Shown: positions 45,724 through 54,525 of the stretch, piece by piece
How the letters are laid out: each line of letters starts with the position of its first letter
Numbering within the stretch: the stretch's first letter is position 1
Position numbers and translations under genes: made by a program
The notes under the pieces: generated by a model
Seen by the model: only the letters and a program-made list of their open reading frames with translations
The model's database searches: none
Told to the model about the DNA's origin: nothing
NCBI GenBank assembly: GCA_900321715.1
Contig: ONXC01000002.1
Coordinates: 47,610-111,609 of the forward strand
Reading direction: 5' to 3'
Source of the DNA: an uncultured Bacteroidales bacterium
GTDB lineage: Bacteria > Bacteroidota > Bacteroidia > Bacteroidales > UBA932
Length of the DNA stretch: 64,000 nucleotides

Positions 45724-46655
45724 ATGCCCGGTTTTTTTCGTCGGCCATAATCTTTTGAATTGAGGAACTGCTTGATGACGTATTCCTGAACGCCCAGGAC
45801 ACGGGCAAGATGATAAGGAGTTATATCGTAATGGGCATTCACCTTCACGGCAAGTTCTCCTTTTTGTTCTGTTGTCAGCTTATCTGCAGAGAAGCCGGGA
45901 TAATCATCATTGAGTTGCCGCAGAGTGATGTCTTTTGCCTCCTGAAAACTCCACGTTACTGATTCTCCTACCGTTTTTGAGATCTTGACAACCGCTTCAT
46001 ATTCTTTCACAAGAGCCGCCATATAATCTTTTACGGTAGGAAACAGATCCAGGACCTTGTCTGTCCTTACAAAACTGGCAGGCAGTATGCCAAGTTGCGG
46101 ATGTATCTCCCAGTCTGACGGCAATTTGATCCTGGAACCAACAATTTTCTCAATATCCCTCACTTTCATATCTTTCACCTTGGTTCCGCGAATGAAATCG
46201 GCAAACTGGTTATATACAAGGTATCCGGTTCCCCATAAATGACCTACCGGAGTACATTCTCCCTTCTCATATTTGTTTCTGGCCAGATAAACTATCAGGT
46301 CTTTCAGGGCACTTCTGTTTTCTACTGGAACCAGTTTGAACCAATAACTGTCCGGAGGTACCAAGTTTCCATCTTCTTTGAGTCGCTTTCTGATACGTTC
46401 CATAATGAAAAAGAAAGAGTCAAGGCACTGCTCACCGGTACCGCATATCGCAATATGGATATGGTTGGGCATAAGTTCAAATGAAATGATCTTAACTCCG
46501 AATTTTAATGTAAGAAGGGCAATGGTGCACATTCCAAAGGCAAACTGTCCAATAGTGTTGAACAAATTGCCGCCGGACCAGCCGTCCGTGCAAAGATGAT
46601 AATAGCCGTTTGGGTAAGAGCGATACTCTAAGATTTGTTTTTGTCTTGAATCCAT
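45720..46655 (-). CDS. REP-associated tyrosine transposase (RAYT, Y1/HUH family)
   Basis: A 311-residue HUH nuclease of the IS200/IS605-related TnpA-REP group. The HUH motif is MPNHIHI with H65 and H67. The likely nucleophile is Y123 in VYLARNKYEKG, 56 residues after the second histidine, close to the spacing in E. coli TnpA-REP. The C-terminal 130 residues are longer than in a plain IS200 transposase and end in a helix-turn-helix-like segment (YHLARVLGVQEYVIKQFL). It is flanked on both sides by the 52-bp arrays, the classic position of REP sequences, and has none of the ATCGGCC motifs seen in its neighbours, suggesting later acquisition. It is probably a domesticated single-copy transposase. 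Confidence 0.82.
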   Translation of the reverse strand: MDSRQKQILEYRSYPNGYYHLCTDGWSGGNLFNTIGQFAFGMCTIALLTLKFGVKIISFELMPNHIHIAICGTGEQCLDSFFFIMERIRKRLKEDGNLVPPDSYWFKLVPVENRSALKDLIVYLARNKYEKGECTPVGHLWGTGYLVYNQFADFIRGTKVKDMKVRDIEKIVGSRIKLPSDWEIHPQLGILPASFVRTDKVLDLFPTVKDYMAALVKEYEAVVKISKTVGESVTWSFQEAKDITLRQLNDDYPGFSADKLTTEQKGELAVKVNAHYDITPYHLARVLGVQEYVIKQFLNSKDYGRRKKPGI

Positions 46656-46859
46656 AGCAAAATCTGTTTTATGTAAAAAAACTTGCTATGAATGCGCTCC
46701 GCGCCACAAATATCCAAATAATTATCCGTTTAAAAAAGTGTTAAACGTTTATTTTGCAATAATTGCTTTTGACATATCTGTAGGCGCGTTTTTGAAAATG
46801 AAAATCACTCAGAAATGCACAATTATGTTTCAATTAGTGTATTGTTTTGTCTGAACACC
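46656..46859. other. AT-rich intergenic stretch upstream of the RAYT gene
   Basis: About 200 bases between the RAYT start and the locus 3 repeats, markedly richer in A and T than the surroundings. I see no gene, no RNA and no convincing -7 element. Short homopolymer runs and a GTTTAAA-AAAGTG-TTAAAC near-palindrome around 46730-46747 are the only features. Confidence 0.5.
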
Positions 46860-47052
46860 GGGGCTTGGTCACGTGCTAGAGCATCCGTTGAAGACCAGAA
46901 TTACGGTTTTTTGGGCCTCATCACGTGCTGGAGCATCTCTTCAGGACCGGAATTGCGTGTTTCAGGTCCTCACCACGTGCTGGAGCATCCGTTGAAGACC
47001 GGAATTGCGGGTTTTGGGGCTTCATCACGTGCTGGCAGTTGTACAGACCGGG
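46860..47052 (+). repeat. 52-bp tandem repeat array, locus 3
   Basis: Unit starts (GTGCT) fall at 46873, 46925, 46977 and 47029, exactly 52 bases apart, with partial copies at both ends. Subtypes run A, B, A. Each junction reads TCACGTGCTGG, containing the CACGTG palindrome. The array ends 26 bases before the mnmA start, so it may contribute to the mnmA leader. Confidence 0.9.
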
Positions 47053-47078
47053 GAAAATCATTATTTTTGTGAAGAATT

Positions 47079-48485
47079 ATGGACAAGGGCAAAATAAAAG
47101 TATGCGTGGGCCTTTCCGGCGGCGTGGACTCTTCTGTGGCGGCTTATCTGCTCAAGCAGGAGGGTTATGATGTGTTTGCCATGTTCATGCAGAACTGGCA
47201 CGACGCAGACCCAACCCTTCATGGAGACTGTGAATGGGAGGAGGACCGCTTTGTGGCAGAGATGGTGGCCCGCAAGATTGGAATTCCGTTCTACTTCGTG
47301 GACCTCTCAAAGCAGTATCGGCAGAGGGTTGTGGACTATATGTTTGAGGAATACTCAAAGGGCCGCACCCCAAATCCGGACGTGCTGTGTAACCGAGAAA
47401 TCAAGTTTGACGCCTTCTGGGAAATTGCCCGGAAATACGGGGCCCATTACGTGGCAACGGGGCACTACTGCCGCAAGGAGGAGATCCCCGGTCAGGCCGG
47501 GAATGACAAAAAAACGGTTTTCCGCATCCTGGAGGGCGCAGACCCCAACAAAGATCAGACGTACTTCCTTTGCCAGCTTTCGCAGGAGCAGCTCTCAACG
47601 GCGCTCTTCCCTATCGGTGACATAGTGAAGCCGGAAGTAAGGCGCATAGCAAAGGAAGCGGATCTTCCATCGGCCGAGAAAAAGGACTCCCAGGGCATAT
47701 GCTTCGTGGGAAAGGTGGACCTTCCCACGTTCCTTAAGCAGAAACTGGCCTCCGTGGAAGGAGACATAGTGGAGGTATTTGACGCTTATTATGCCCATGA
47801 CCCTCTCTACCAGTGGCAGCAGGGCACCCTTACAGGCCTTCTGAAGCCGGGAAACAGCCTGGAGCGCACCGTTCACTACGCTCCTGAAGAGAAGATTCTC
47901 ACCTCCGACGGAGAACCGCTTGGTGAGAGTCCGTACAAGGAGATCAGTCTCCCGGACGAAGACCTTGACAGGCTTGCCACACCGGTGAGTTACAATATCA
48001 CTTTTGAAACGGAAACCTACCGCAGCGGTAAGAAACACATTAAGAAAACCCGCTACAAGGCCAACCCCTATGGTGTAATAGTTGGCCGTCACGAGGGCGC
48101 GCAGTTCTATACCATCGGCCAGCGGAAAGGACTTGGCGTGGGTGGGCATGAGAACCCGGTCTTTGTGATTGCAACGGACACTGAGGCCAACCGCGTGTAT
48201 GTTGGAGAAGGGCATAACCACAAGGGACTCAGCCGTTTCTGCCTCAAGGTCAATCCAGAAGAAATTCACTGGATACGCACAGACCTTACCATGAAGCCCG
48301 GAGAAACCCGCCGCTACCGCGTACGTATCCGCTACCGTCAGCCGCTCCAGAGCGCTACACTCATCATGCGTGAAAGCGGTCTTTACATTCTCTTCGACCA
48401 CCCCCAGAGGGGCATCTCTCCCGGCCAGTTTGCCGTGTGGTATGACGGAGAGGAAATGCTTGGCAGCGGGGTAATTGCACAGTGA
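47079..48485 (+). CDS. mnmA: tRNA 2-thiouridine(34) synthase MnmA (enlarged)
   Basis: MnmA adds sulfur to U34 of Lys, Glu and Gln tRNAs. GLSGGVDSSVAAYLL is the PP-loop. The catalytic cysteines lie in NPDVLCNREIKFDAF and SQGICFVGK. ATGHYCRK and ADPNKDQTYFLCQL are conserved. The protein has 468 residues against about 360-380 usually. Part of the excess is EEIPGQAGNDKK, encoded by an inserted palindrome (47483-47506), and most of the rest lies between about residues 240 and 335. The frame is intact and catalytic residues are present, so I expect it to work. It overlaps lplA by 4 bases. Confidence 0.92.
   Translation: MDKGKIKVCVGLSGGVDSSVAAYLLKQEGYDVFAMFMQNWHDADPTLHGDCEWEEDRFVAEMVARKIGIPFYFVDLSKQYRQRVVDYMFEEYSKGRTPNPDVLCNREIKFDAFWEIARKYGAHYVATGHYCRKEEIPGQAGNDKKTVFRILEGADPNKDQTYFLCQLSQEQLSTALFPIGDIVKPEVRRIAKEADLPSAEKKDSQGICFVGKVDLPTFLKQKLASVEGDIVEVFDAYYAHDPLYQWQQGTLTGLLKPGNSLERTVHYAPEEKILTSDGEPLGESPYKEISLPDEDLDRLATPVSYNITFETETYRSGKKHIKKTRYKANPYGVIVGRHEGAQFYTIGQRKGLGVGGHENPVFVIATDTEANRVYVGEGHNHKGLSRFCLKVNPEEIHWIRTDLTMKPGETRRYRVRIRYRQPLQSATLIMRESGLYILFDHPQRGISPGQFAVWYDGEEMLGSGVIAQ
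47483..47506 (+). repeat. In-frame palindromic element inside mnmA
   Basis: The core CCCGGTCAGGCCGGGAATGAC forms a near-palindrome and translates as IPGQAGND within MnmA, between ATGHYCRK and the KTVFRILEGADPNKD segment, where relatives have a variable loop. It matches the element at 25502-25526 at 23 of 25 positions (counting one flanking base). The insertion preserves the reading frame. Confidence 0.75.
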
Positions 48486-49429
48486 GATACCTCATCAATA
48501 ACTGCACTGATGCCCACTGGAACATGGCGCACGATGAGTTCCTCCTGGAGGGGCTCCGCGGGGACGCCGTGTTCTGCCTGTGGCAGAATGCGCCGGCGGT
48601 TATCATCGGCCTTAACCAGAGCGCGTACGCGGAGGTGAATCTTCCCTATCTTGAGGCCAATGGCATTAAGTTAGCGCGGCGCGTCACCGGCGGCGGGGCG
48701 GTGTACCATGACCTTGGAAATCTCAACTACAGCATCGTAGGGCCGGCACGGGAGGTTGAAAGTTATTATGATTTGATGGCCGATGCCCTGCGCCGCCTGG
48801 GCCTTCCCGCAGAGAGGACCGGGCGCAATGATATAATGGTAGACGGACTCAAATGCTCCGGCTGGGCAAAAAGGCTCAGCAAAGACCGGATGATGATTCA
48901 CGGAACGCTTATGTGGGACGTGGATTTTGAGGCGCTCACTGAGGCGCTGGCAGTTCCGGGAAGCAAACTTTCCGCAGCCGGAATTGCATCCGTCCGCAGC
49001 CGCGTGTGCAACTTAAAGCCGCTTCTTCCGCAGTTCAAAACGCTGGAGGAATTCCGTGATGCGCTGCATGGGATTCTGGCCGATGGATCCCAGGAAATCA
49101 GCCTCACAGAGGCTCAGAAGGCACAAATAACGCAGCGAGCTAAGGAGAAGTTCAGCACCTGGGAGTGGATTTACGGACGCTCTCCCAAGACTGAATTCAA
49201 ATCCACAAAGAAATTCCCCTGCGGCACCGTTACTGCACATTACACACTCACCCACGGCGTCTTCTCAGAGTTGGAGTTCACCGGCGACTTTATCGGCAGC
49301 CGATCGGCTCTGGAACTCTCCGCCGCCCTTATAGGAAAAAGGCTGGAAGACGTCCTCTCCCAGCCCGTTCAGGATTACTTTGAAGGCGTCACGCCCCAAG
49401 AGTTTCTTTCAGTATTTCACCAACTGTAG
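48482..49429 (+). CDS. lplA: Lipoate-protein ligase
   Basis: A 315-residue ligase that attaches lipoate to E2 subunits. The biotin/lipoyl-ligase fold shows ALGxNQ-like VIIGLNQSAYAEV, the lipoyl-AMP motif RRVTGGGAVYHDLGNLNYS, and GRNDIMVDGLKCSGWAKR with the catalytic lysine. The C-terminal accessory domain starts near residue 245. The GTG start overlaps the mnmA stop. It faces the lipoamide dehydrogenase gene with a 41-base 3' overlap, and the two work in the same complexes. Confidence 0.93.
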   Translation: MRYLINNCTDAHWNMAHDEFLLEGLRGDAVFCLWQNAPAVIIGLNQSAYAEVNLPYLEANGIKLARRVTGGGAVYHDLGNLNYSIVGPAREVESYYDLMADALRRLGLPAERTGRNDIMVDGLKCSGWAKRLSKDRMMIHGTLMWDVDFEALTEALAVPGSKLSAAGIASVRSRVCNLKPLLPQFKTLEEFRDALHGILADGSQEISLTEAQKAQITQRAKEKFSTWEWIYGRSPKTEFKSTKKFPCGTVTAHYTLTHGVFSELEFTGDFIGSRSALELSAALIGKRLEDVLSQPVQDYFEGVTPQEFLSVFHQL

Positions 49430-50726
49430 GGTGCGGGAACACAACCTCAAGGAGTTCAGGGACGGTCATACCCTTTTCCACCGCTATTGCCGCAGAGAGG
49501 ATAATCTCCGAGCAAGGGTTACCCAGCATATGGACGCCCACAACCTTATTATGGGCCGATACAAGCACCTTGCAGAGGCCCTCTCCCCTCTCGTTTTCCG
49601 CAACAAAGCGGCCTGAATAAGCCATAGGGAGTTTGAGGACCTTGACGTCAGGGCCGGCTTCCTGCTCCGTGAGCCCCACACCCGCAACCTCCGGATTGGT
49701 GTAGACTATGCCGGGAATGGCCTTGTAACTCATTTCTGCCGGCACTCCAAGCATATTTGAAACGGCTACTTCGGCCTCACGGGAAGCCGTATGGGCAAGC
49801 ATGGAGAAGGCGGTAACATCACCGGCGGCATAAACGCCGGGAACGGAAGTCTCCATACGGGAATTGACCACTATGCCCCGTTCAACGGCAACTCCTATGT
49901 TTTCAAGGCCTATTCCACGGATGTTTGCGCGGCGGCCAACGGAGAGAAGAATCTTGTCTCCCTGGGCCCGGCAGGTTTCTCCTTCCGGGGTCTCATAGAC
50001 CACTTCATCTCCCTCCACGGCAACCACCTTGCAGCCAAGATGGAACTCCACACCTTTCTTTGCGTACTGGGCCTGGAGCATTGCTGAAATCTCATTGTCC
50101 ATGGGCCCAAGGATCTTTGGAAGCATCTCAATCACAGTGACCTGGGTACCGATAGAATTGAAGAAGGAAGCGAACTCCATCCCAATTACGCCGCCTCCTA
50201 TCACAACCAGTTTCTGAGGTATTTCAGTCAGCCCCAGAAGCTCACGGTTTGTGACTACAACGGGTGATTCCGCCAGCCCCGGGATTGGCGGCACTGCGGC
50301 CTCAGAGCCTGTGCACACAAGGATGCGGGCGGCCTGGTAGACATTAGAATCGGCCTCCAAAGAAAAGCCTCCGGGGATGGCGCCCTTTATGACGGCTTCT
50401 GCTTTCACAACCTCAACGGCAGCCTCCCTCATACGAACGCGGACACCGCCGACAAGCTTTTTCACCACCTTTTCCTTGCGCTTCATGACGGCCGGGAAAT
50501 CCAGGGATGCATCGGCCACATTAACCCCGTATTTATCCCCATGACGAGCGTAATCCAGCAGTTTGGCACTGTACAGGAGGGTTTTGGTGGGGATACAGCC
50601 CTCATTGAGGCACACGCCTCCAAGTTCCCTCTTTTCAAAAAGCACAACTGAAAAACCTCCGCGGGCAGCCTTTTCTGCAGCCACATATCCGGCAGGACCG
50701 CCGCCTAGAATTGCAAGATCGAACAT
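49389..50726 (-). CDS. lpdA: Dihydrolipoyl dehydrogenase
   Basis: The 445-residue E3 component of 2-oxoacid dehydrogenase and glycine-cleavage complexes. It has an FAD-binding ILGGGPAGYVAAEKAA, redox-active disulfide GGVCLNEGCIPTKT (cysteines about 5 apart), an NAD-binding GGGVIGMEFASFFNS and the C-terminal His-Glu pair in FPHPTVGEILKE. Its own E1/E2 partners are not adjacent. Its neighbour lplA supplies the lipoyl groups it reoxidises. Confidence 0.95.
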   Translation of the reverse strand: MFDLAILGGGPAGYVAAEKAARGGFSVVLFEKRELGGVCLNEGCIPTKTLLYSAKLLDYARHGDKYGVNVADASLDFPAVMKRKEKVVKKLVGGVRVRMREAAVEVVKAEAVIKGAIPGGFSLEADSNVYQAARILVCTGSEAAVPPIPGLAESPVVVTNRELLGLTEIPQKLVVIGGGVIGMEFASFFNSIGTQVTVIEMLPKILGPMDNEISAMLQAQYAKKGVEFHLGCKVVAVEGDEVVYETPEGETCRAQGDKILLSVGRRANIRGIGLENIGVAVERGIVVNSRMETSVPGVYAAGDVTAFSMLAHTASREAEVAVSNMLGVPAEMSYKAIPGIVYTNPEVAGVGLTEQEAGPDVKVLKLPMAYSGRFVAENERGEGLCKVLVSAHNKVVGVHMLGNPCSEIILSAAIAVEKGMTVPELLEVVFPHPTVGEILKETLGA

Positions 50727-50743
50727 AGATGTAAGTTTTAGTG

Positions 50744-50775
50744 TTTACGAAGATACTAATTTTTTGCTATCTTTG
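50744..50775 (+). promoter_or_regulatory. Promoter of the small TM protein and S9 peptidase
   Basis: TTTA (50744-50747) is followed after 20 bases by TATCTTTG (50768-50775), a near-consensus Bacteroidota promoter. It lies 19 bases before the ATG at 50795 and is divergent from lpdA. Confidence 0.6.
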
Positions 50776-50794
50776 TGAAAACAAAAATGACAAA

Positions 50795-51208
50795 ATGGCA
50801 AACACTGGCAAAACCATAGGATGTCTGGCCGGACTCCTTGTTGTAGCTGCCCTCGCAGGCTTCCTTTATTTCAAATTCTGGTGGGTATTCTCAGACGGAA
50901 CCAAAACTGGAGAACTCAATTCCCTCACTTATACGGGTTATTTATGGAAAACCTATGAAGGTGAGATAATCCTTACCGGTTACGGCAGCAAGAACTCCCA
51001 GGGCACCGTCCAGTCCAAGACCTTCAAGTTCTCAGTGAAAGATGAGGATGTGGCAGAGCAACTCACAAAACTCACCGGCTCCAAGGTAACCGTCCACTAC
51101 AAGGAGTACAAGGGCGCCCTCCCTTGGAGAGGCTATGAAAAATCGGTTGTAGATCACGTAACCCTTGAACCCGGAGAAATCAACGTAGATGAACCGTTCT
51201 TCCTCTAG
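50795..51208 (+). CDS. Conserved single-TM protein of unknown function
   Basis: 137 residues: one N-terminal membrane helix (about 8-28), then a small beta-rich domain. YTGYLWKTYEGEIILTGYG, VQSKTFKFSV and HYKEYKGALPWRG match a protein family widespread in Bacteroidales, sometimes wrongly labelled 6-phosphogluconate dehydrogenase; no dehydrogenase motif is present. An upstream start at 50741 precedes the promoter, so ATG 50795 is preferred. It lies four bases before the S9 peptidase gene. Confidence 0.75.
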   Translation: MANTGKTIGCLAGLLVVAALAGFLYFKFWWVFSDGTKTGELNSLTYTGYLWKTYEGEIILTGYGSKNSQGTVQSKTFKFSVKDEDVAEQLTKLTGSKVTVHYKEYKGALPWRGYEKSVVDHVTLEPGEINVDEPFFL

Positions 51209-51212
51209 CAGC

Positions 51213-53144
51213 ATGAAACATCTTCTCACTATAGTGTGCACTGTCCTTGCGGGCAGCGCACTTTTTGCTCAGAACAGGGTCCTGGATATCCGTGAGGCGC
51301 ATCCCGGCAAGGACCTCACCATGGAAGAGGCCATCTACAAGGGAGTTGGCTACAGCCGTATTCCACGTGACAAGTACCCCGCAATTCCGTCAAAGGGAGA
51401 GGGTAAATTCACCGTGTTCCAGGATGAGTACAGCCTCTTCGTAAAGGACAACCTCTCAGGAGAAGTCACGGACATAGCCATTTCCAACAACTCCGGCATA
51501 GTTTACGGCCAAATCGTAAGCCGCAATGAATTTGGTATTGACGCCGGCTGGTATGTGTCACCGGATTCCACAAAGGTGGCCTTCTACCGCAAGGACCAGA
51601 CCCTGGTGACAAAGTTCCCCCTCCTTGACATAAAAACCCGCACCGGGTCCCTCAAGGAGCTGTACTACCCCATGAACGGAATGGCCTCGGAGCATATTTC
51701 CGTGGGCATCTTTGACCTTGGGAGCAAAAAGACCGCGTGGCTTAACGTGACGGACTTTTCAGAGGAACGCTACATCACAAACATAGCCTGGAGCCCTGAT
51801 GCAAAGTACGTCTACGCCCAGGTTGTGGACCGCAGCCAGCATCATATGCGCCTCAACATGTACAGGGCTGCCGACGGCACCTTTGTCCGCACCATCCTCA
51901 CTGAGGACAATGACGCCTGGATAGAGCCCCAGGACCCCATCCGCTTCATCAAGGGCCGCACGGACGTATTCATCTACCGCACGGACAACCGTAACGGCTT
52001 CAGGAATCTTTATCTGGCCGATACCCTGGGCGCTATCCAAGGACTTCCTACCGCCAGCGCAGACGTTGAGTATCTGGACAACGACGGCACCTATGTATAC
52101 TATACATCGGCCGAAAATTCTCCTGTCCAGAACCACCTCTACAAGATGAGGCTGAAGATTCCCAGGAAGAACGCCGTCAAGAAGGCGGGGTTCTACAAAC
52201 CCGTCCAGCTCACTTCTGGCCGGGGCTGGCACAACGTGCTTCTGTACCCCGGCTGCAAGGAATTCCTTGACATCTGGTCCAACACTTCCACGCCCACTCA
52301 GATGTGGAAGCGCTCAACGGACGGAAAGGAAAATGAATGTCTTTTTGAGGGCAAGGATCCCCTGGAGGGATACGCCTCCTGCAAGGTAGAAGTGGGCACC
52401 GTTCCATCGGCCGATAATAACTTTGAAAATTATTACAGGCTTATATACCCCAAGGACTTCGATCCTACCAAGAAATATCCCCTCATTGTTTACGTCTATG
52501 GCGGCCCCCACAGTCAGATGGTCCAGGACAGTTGGCTTGGAAACATCCGTATGTGGGAAATGCTCATGGCCCAGAAGGGCTACATTGTGTATGTGCAGGA
52601 CAACCGCGGCACATCAAACCGCGGCGCCGCCTTTGAGAAGGCCATCAACCGCCAGTGCGGCAAAGCAGAGATGGAAGACCAGATGGTGGGTATCCGTCGC
52701 CTTCTGGAGCTCCCCTACGTGGATTCAGGGCGCGTTGGCGTTCACGGCTGGAGCTACGGCGGCTTCATGACCATAAGCCTTATGACCACCTACCCCGATG
52801 TATTCAAGGTGGGCGTTGCAGGCGGCCCCGTCATAGACTGGAAATGGTATGAGATTATGTACGGAGAGCGCTACATGGATAACCCTGAGACCAATCCTGA
52901 GGGCTTTGAGGCCACATCCCTTATCAACAAGGCCACAAATCTGAAGGGCAAACTCCTCATCTGTCAGGGCGCCGTGGACGACACCGTTGTGTGGGAGCAC
53001 AGCCTCAGTTTCATCCAGGTGTGCATAGATAACGGCATCCCTGTAGACTACTTCCCCTACCCTGTTGCCCAGCACAATGTCTTTGGCCGCAACAGGATTC
53101 ACCTGATGGATAAGGTTACGCAGTATTTTGAGGATTACCTGTAG
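51213..53144 (+). CDS. S9 family prolyl oligopeptidase (DPP-IV-like, second copy)
   Basis: 643 residues with a signal peptide (MKHLLTIVCTVLAGSALFAQ). The propeller is followed by the hydrolase domain with GVHGWSYGGFMT, acid in GAVDDTVVW and histidine in PVAQHNVFG. The site of the DPP-IV double glutamate reads SRNEFGIDAG, which has a single glutamate as in tripeptidyl-type relatives, so specificity probably differs from the 32-kb enzyme. An ATG at 51189 overlaps the upstream gene; 51213 begins the signal peptide. Its stop overlaps the convergent GH28 gene by 10 bases. Confidence 0.88.
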   Translation: MKHLLTIVCTVLAGSALFAQNRVLDIREAHPGKDLTMEEAIYKGVGYSRIPRDKYPAIPSKGEGKFTVFQDEYSLFVKDNLSGEVTDIAISNNSGIVYGQIVSRNEFGIDAGWYVSPDSTKVAFYRKDQTLVTKFPLLDIKTRTGSLKELYYPMNGMASEHISVGIFDLGSKKTAWLNVTDFSEERYITNIAWSPDAKYVYAQVVDRSQHHMRLNMYRAADGTFVRTILTEDNDAWIEPQDPIRFIKGRTDVFIYRTDNRNGFRNLYLADTLGAIQGLPTASADVEYLDNDGTYVYYTSAENSPVQNHLYKMRLKIPRKNAVKKAGFYKPVQLTSGRGWHNVLLYPGCKEFLDIWSNTSTPTQMWKRSTDGKENECLFEGKDPLEGYASCKVEVGTVPSADNNFENYYRLIYPKDFDPTKKYPLIVYVYGGPHSQMVQDSWLGNIRMWEMLMAQKGYIVYVQDNRGTSNRGAAFEKAINRQCGKAEMEDQMVGIRRLLELPYVDSGRVGVHGWSYGGFMTISLMTTYPDVFKVGVAGGPVIDWKWYEIMYGERYMDNPETNPEGFEATSLINKATNLKGKLLICQGAVDDTVVWEHSLSFIQVCIDNGIPVDYFPYPVAQHNVFGRNRIHLMDKVTQYFEDYL

Positions 53145-54511
53145 GTAGAGAAACTCACGTTTTTCATAAGAAGCATCCCGGGATCATCCACAAGGGATGC
53201 TTCTTCCGTATAGAAGAAGATGCAGTTTTCAAGGGTGATGCCATGGATCATCCTGAGGGTTCCGGATGCTTTTATGCCGATACGCGTATCACGGCAGACA
53301 ACATTGGAGATATGGATGTCCGTGAACTCCGGAACAAAGGACTCGGTCCTGGCTGCAACTGCGTCGTCACGGCCAACGGGACGGTCTGCGTAGGAGGTTT
53401 CAAACACCACGGCCTCACCCTGGATATCGGTCATATAAATATCTGAAATCCAGAGGTTTGAAGTAACGCCTCCGCGCTCCGGGGCGCTCTTGAACCTAAG
53501 GCCGGTGTCAGTGCCGGAGAAGGTGTTGTCATATACAACAATGTTACTCATTCCGCCAGAGAACTCAGACCCTATCACAAAGCCGCCGTGAGCATGGAAA
53601 ACCTTGTTGCGGGTAATGAGGATGTTGTCACAGGGACCGGCCTTGACGCCTGCCTCGCCGGCGCCGGCCTTAAGGCATATACCGTCGTCTCCCACATCCA
53701 CAAAATTATTCACCACAAGGACGTTACGGCTGTTCATAAGGTCTATTCCGTCTCCGTTCTGGGCGTTCCAGGGGCAGCGCACGGTAACCCCGTCTATGGT
53801 CACGTCCTTGCAGCGCTGGGGCACAAGGTGGAATTTGGGGGAATTCTGAATGGTGACACCGGAAACAAGAATACGCTCGCAGTCCGTGAAGCGGATCATA
53901 TGGGTGCGCATCTTCTCCTGGGCAGCATATGTATCGGCAATATTGTCAAATGCCTTTAAATCAAACGGATACCATAGGTCTTCCTTGGGGGTGACGGTTC
54001 CGCCCATACGTTTGAAGGCGTTCCATTCTGTGTCGGAAACCTTGGTGCGTTTCACGCCGCGCCACCATTCTCCGTTTCCGTCAATGAAGCCTTCTCCGGT
54101 GATGCTTATGTCCTTGCGCTTGCTGGCGGTGATAAATGGCACCACCTTTCCGTCCTTGAGGGAAGCCTTTTTGTCCGGGTTCAGAAGGAGCATGGCGTTA
54201 CGCTCAAGGTGAAGGTCAATCCTGTCCTTGAAGCTGATAGGGCCGCTGAGGAAAATGCCTGCAGGCACAATGAGATGCCCTCCGCCGGCCTTATTAAGGG
54301 CCGATATTGCCTTGGTGAACGCCTCCGTGTTATCCGTGATGCCGTCTCCCACGCCGCCAAAATCTGAAAGAGAAACCGTATACTCCGGAATCTGGGGAAG
54401 AGCCGGAGCGGTAAGGGAGATGGGAAGGTTCCTGTAATACTCGGAATAATCCTTCGCAAAGGCCACCGCGGAAAGCAGCAGACACGCAACTATTGTGAAA
54501 AATCTTTTCAT
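53135..54511 (-). CDS. Glycoside hydrolase family 28 (polygalacturonase-like)
   Basis: 458 residues with a signal peptide (MKRFFTIVACLLLSAVAFA). It is a right-handed beta-helix enzyme. SDFGGVGDGITDNTEAF is the usual N-terminal motif, and the catalytic region shows NGDGIDL and VGDDGICLK (aspartates) followed by HGGFVIGSEFSGG. These correspond to the NTD, DD and G-H-G motifs of GH28. It probably cleaves galacturonan or a related pectic chain in the periplasm. No SusC/SusD pair is adjacent, so it is not in a standard utilisation locus here. Confidence 0.9.
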   Translation of the reverse strand: MKRFFTIVACLLLSAVAFAKDYSEYYRNLPISLTAPALPQIPEYTVSLSDFGGVGDGITDNTEAFTKAISALNKAGGGHLIVPAGIFLSGPISFKDRIDLHLERNAMLLLNPDKKASLKDGKVVPFITASKRKDISITGEGFIDGNGEWWRGVKRTKVSDTEWNAFKRMGGTVTPKEDLWYPFDLKAFDNIADTYAAQEKMRTHMIRFTDCERILVSGVTIQNSPKFHLVPQRCKDVTIDGVTVRCPWNAQNGDGIDLMNSRNVLVVNNFVDVGDDGICLKAGAGEAGVKAGPCDNILITRNKVFHAHGGFVIGSEFSGGMSNIVVYDNTFSGTDTGLRFKSAPERGGVTSNLWISDIYMTDIQGEAVVFETSYADRPVGRDDAVAARTESFVPEFTDIHISNVVCRDTRIGIKASGTLRMIHGITLENCIFFYTEEASLVDDPGMLLMKNVSFSTYR

Positions 54512-54525
54512 ATCTAACTGGTCAA

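Noticed and set aside
46860-47052. A CRISPR array, suggested by regular repeats
   Set aside because: The whole 52-bp period is repeated; there are no unique spacers and no cas genes nearby.
53168-53205. A terminator hairpin (12-bp arms) after the second S9 peptidase
   Set aside because: It lies inside the GH28 coding region and is not followed by a T-run in either direction.
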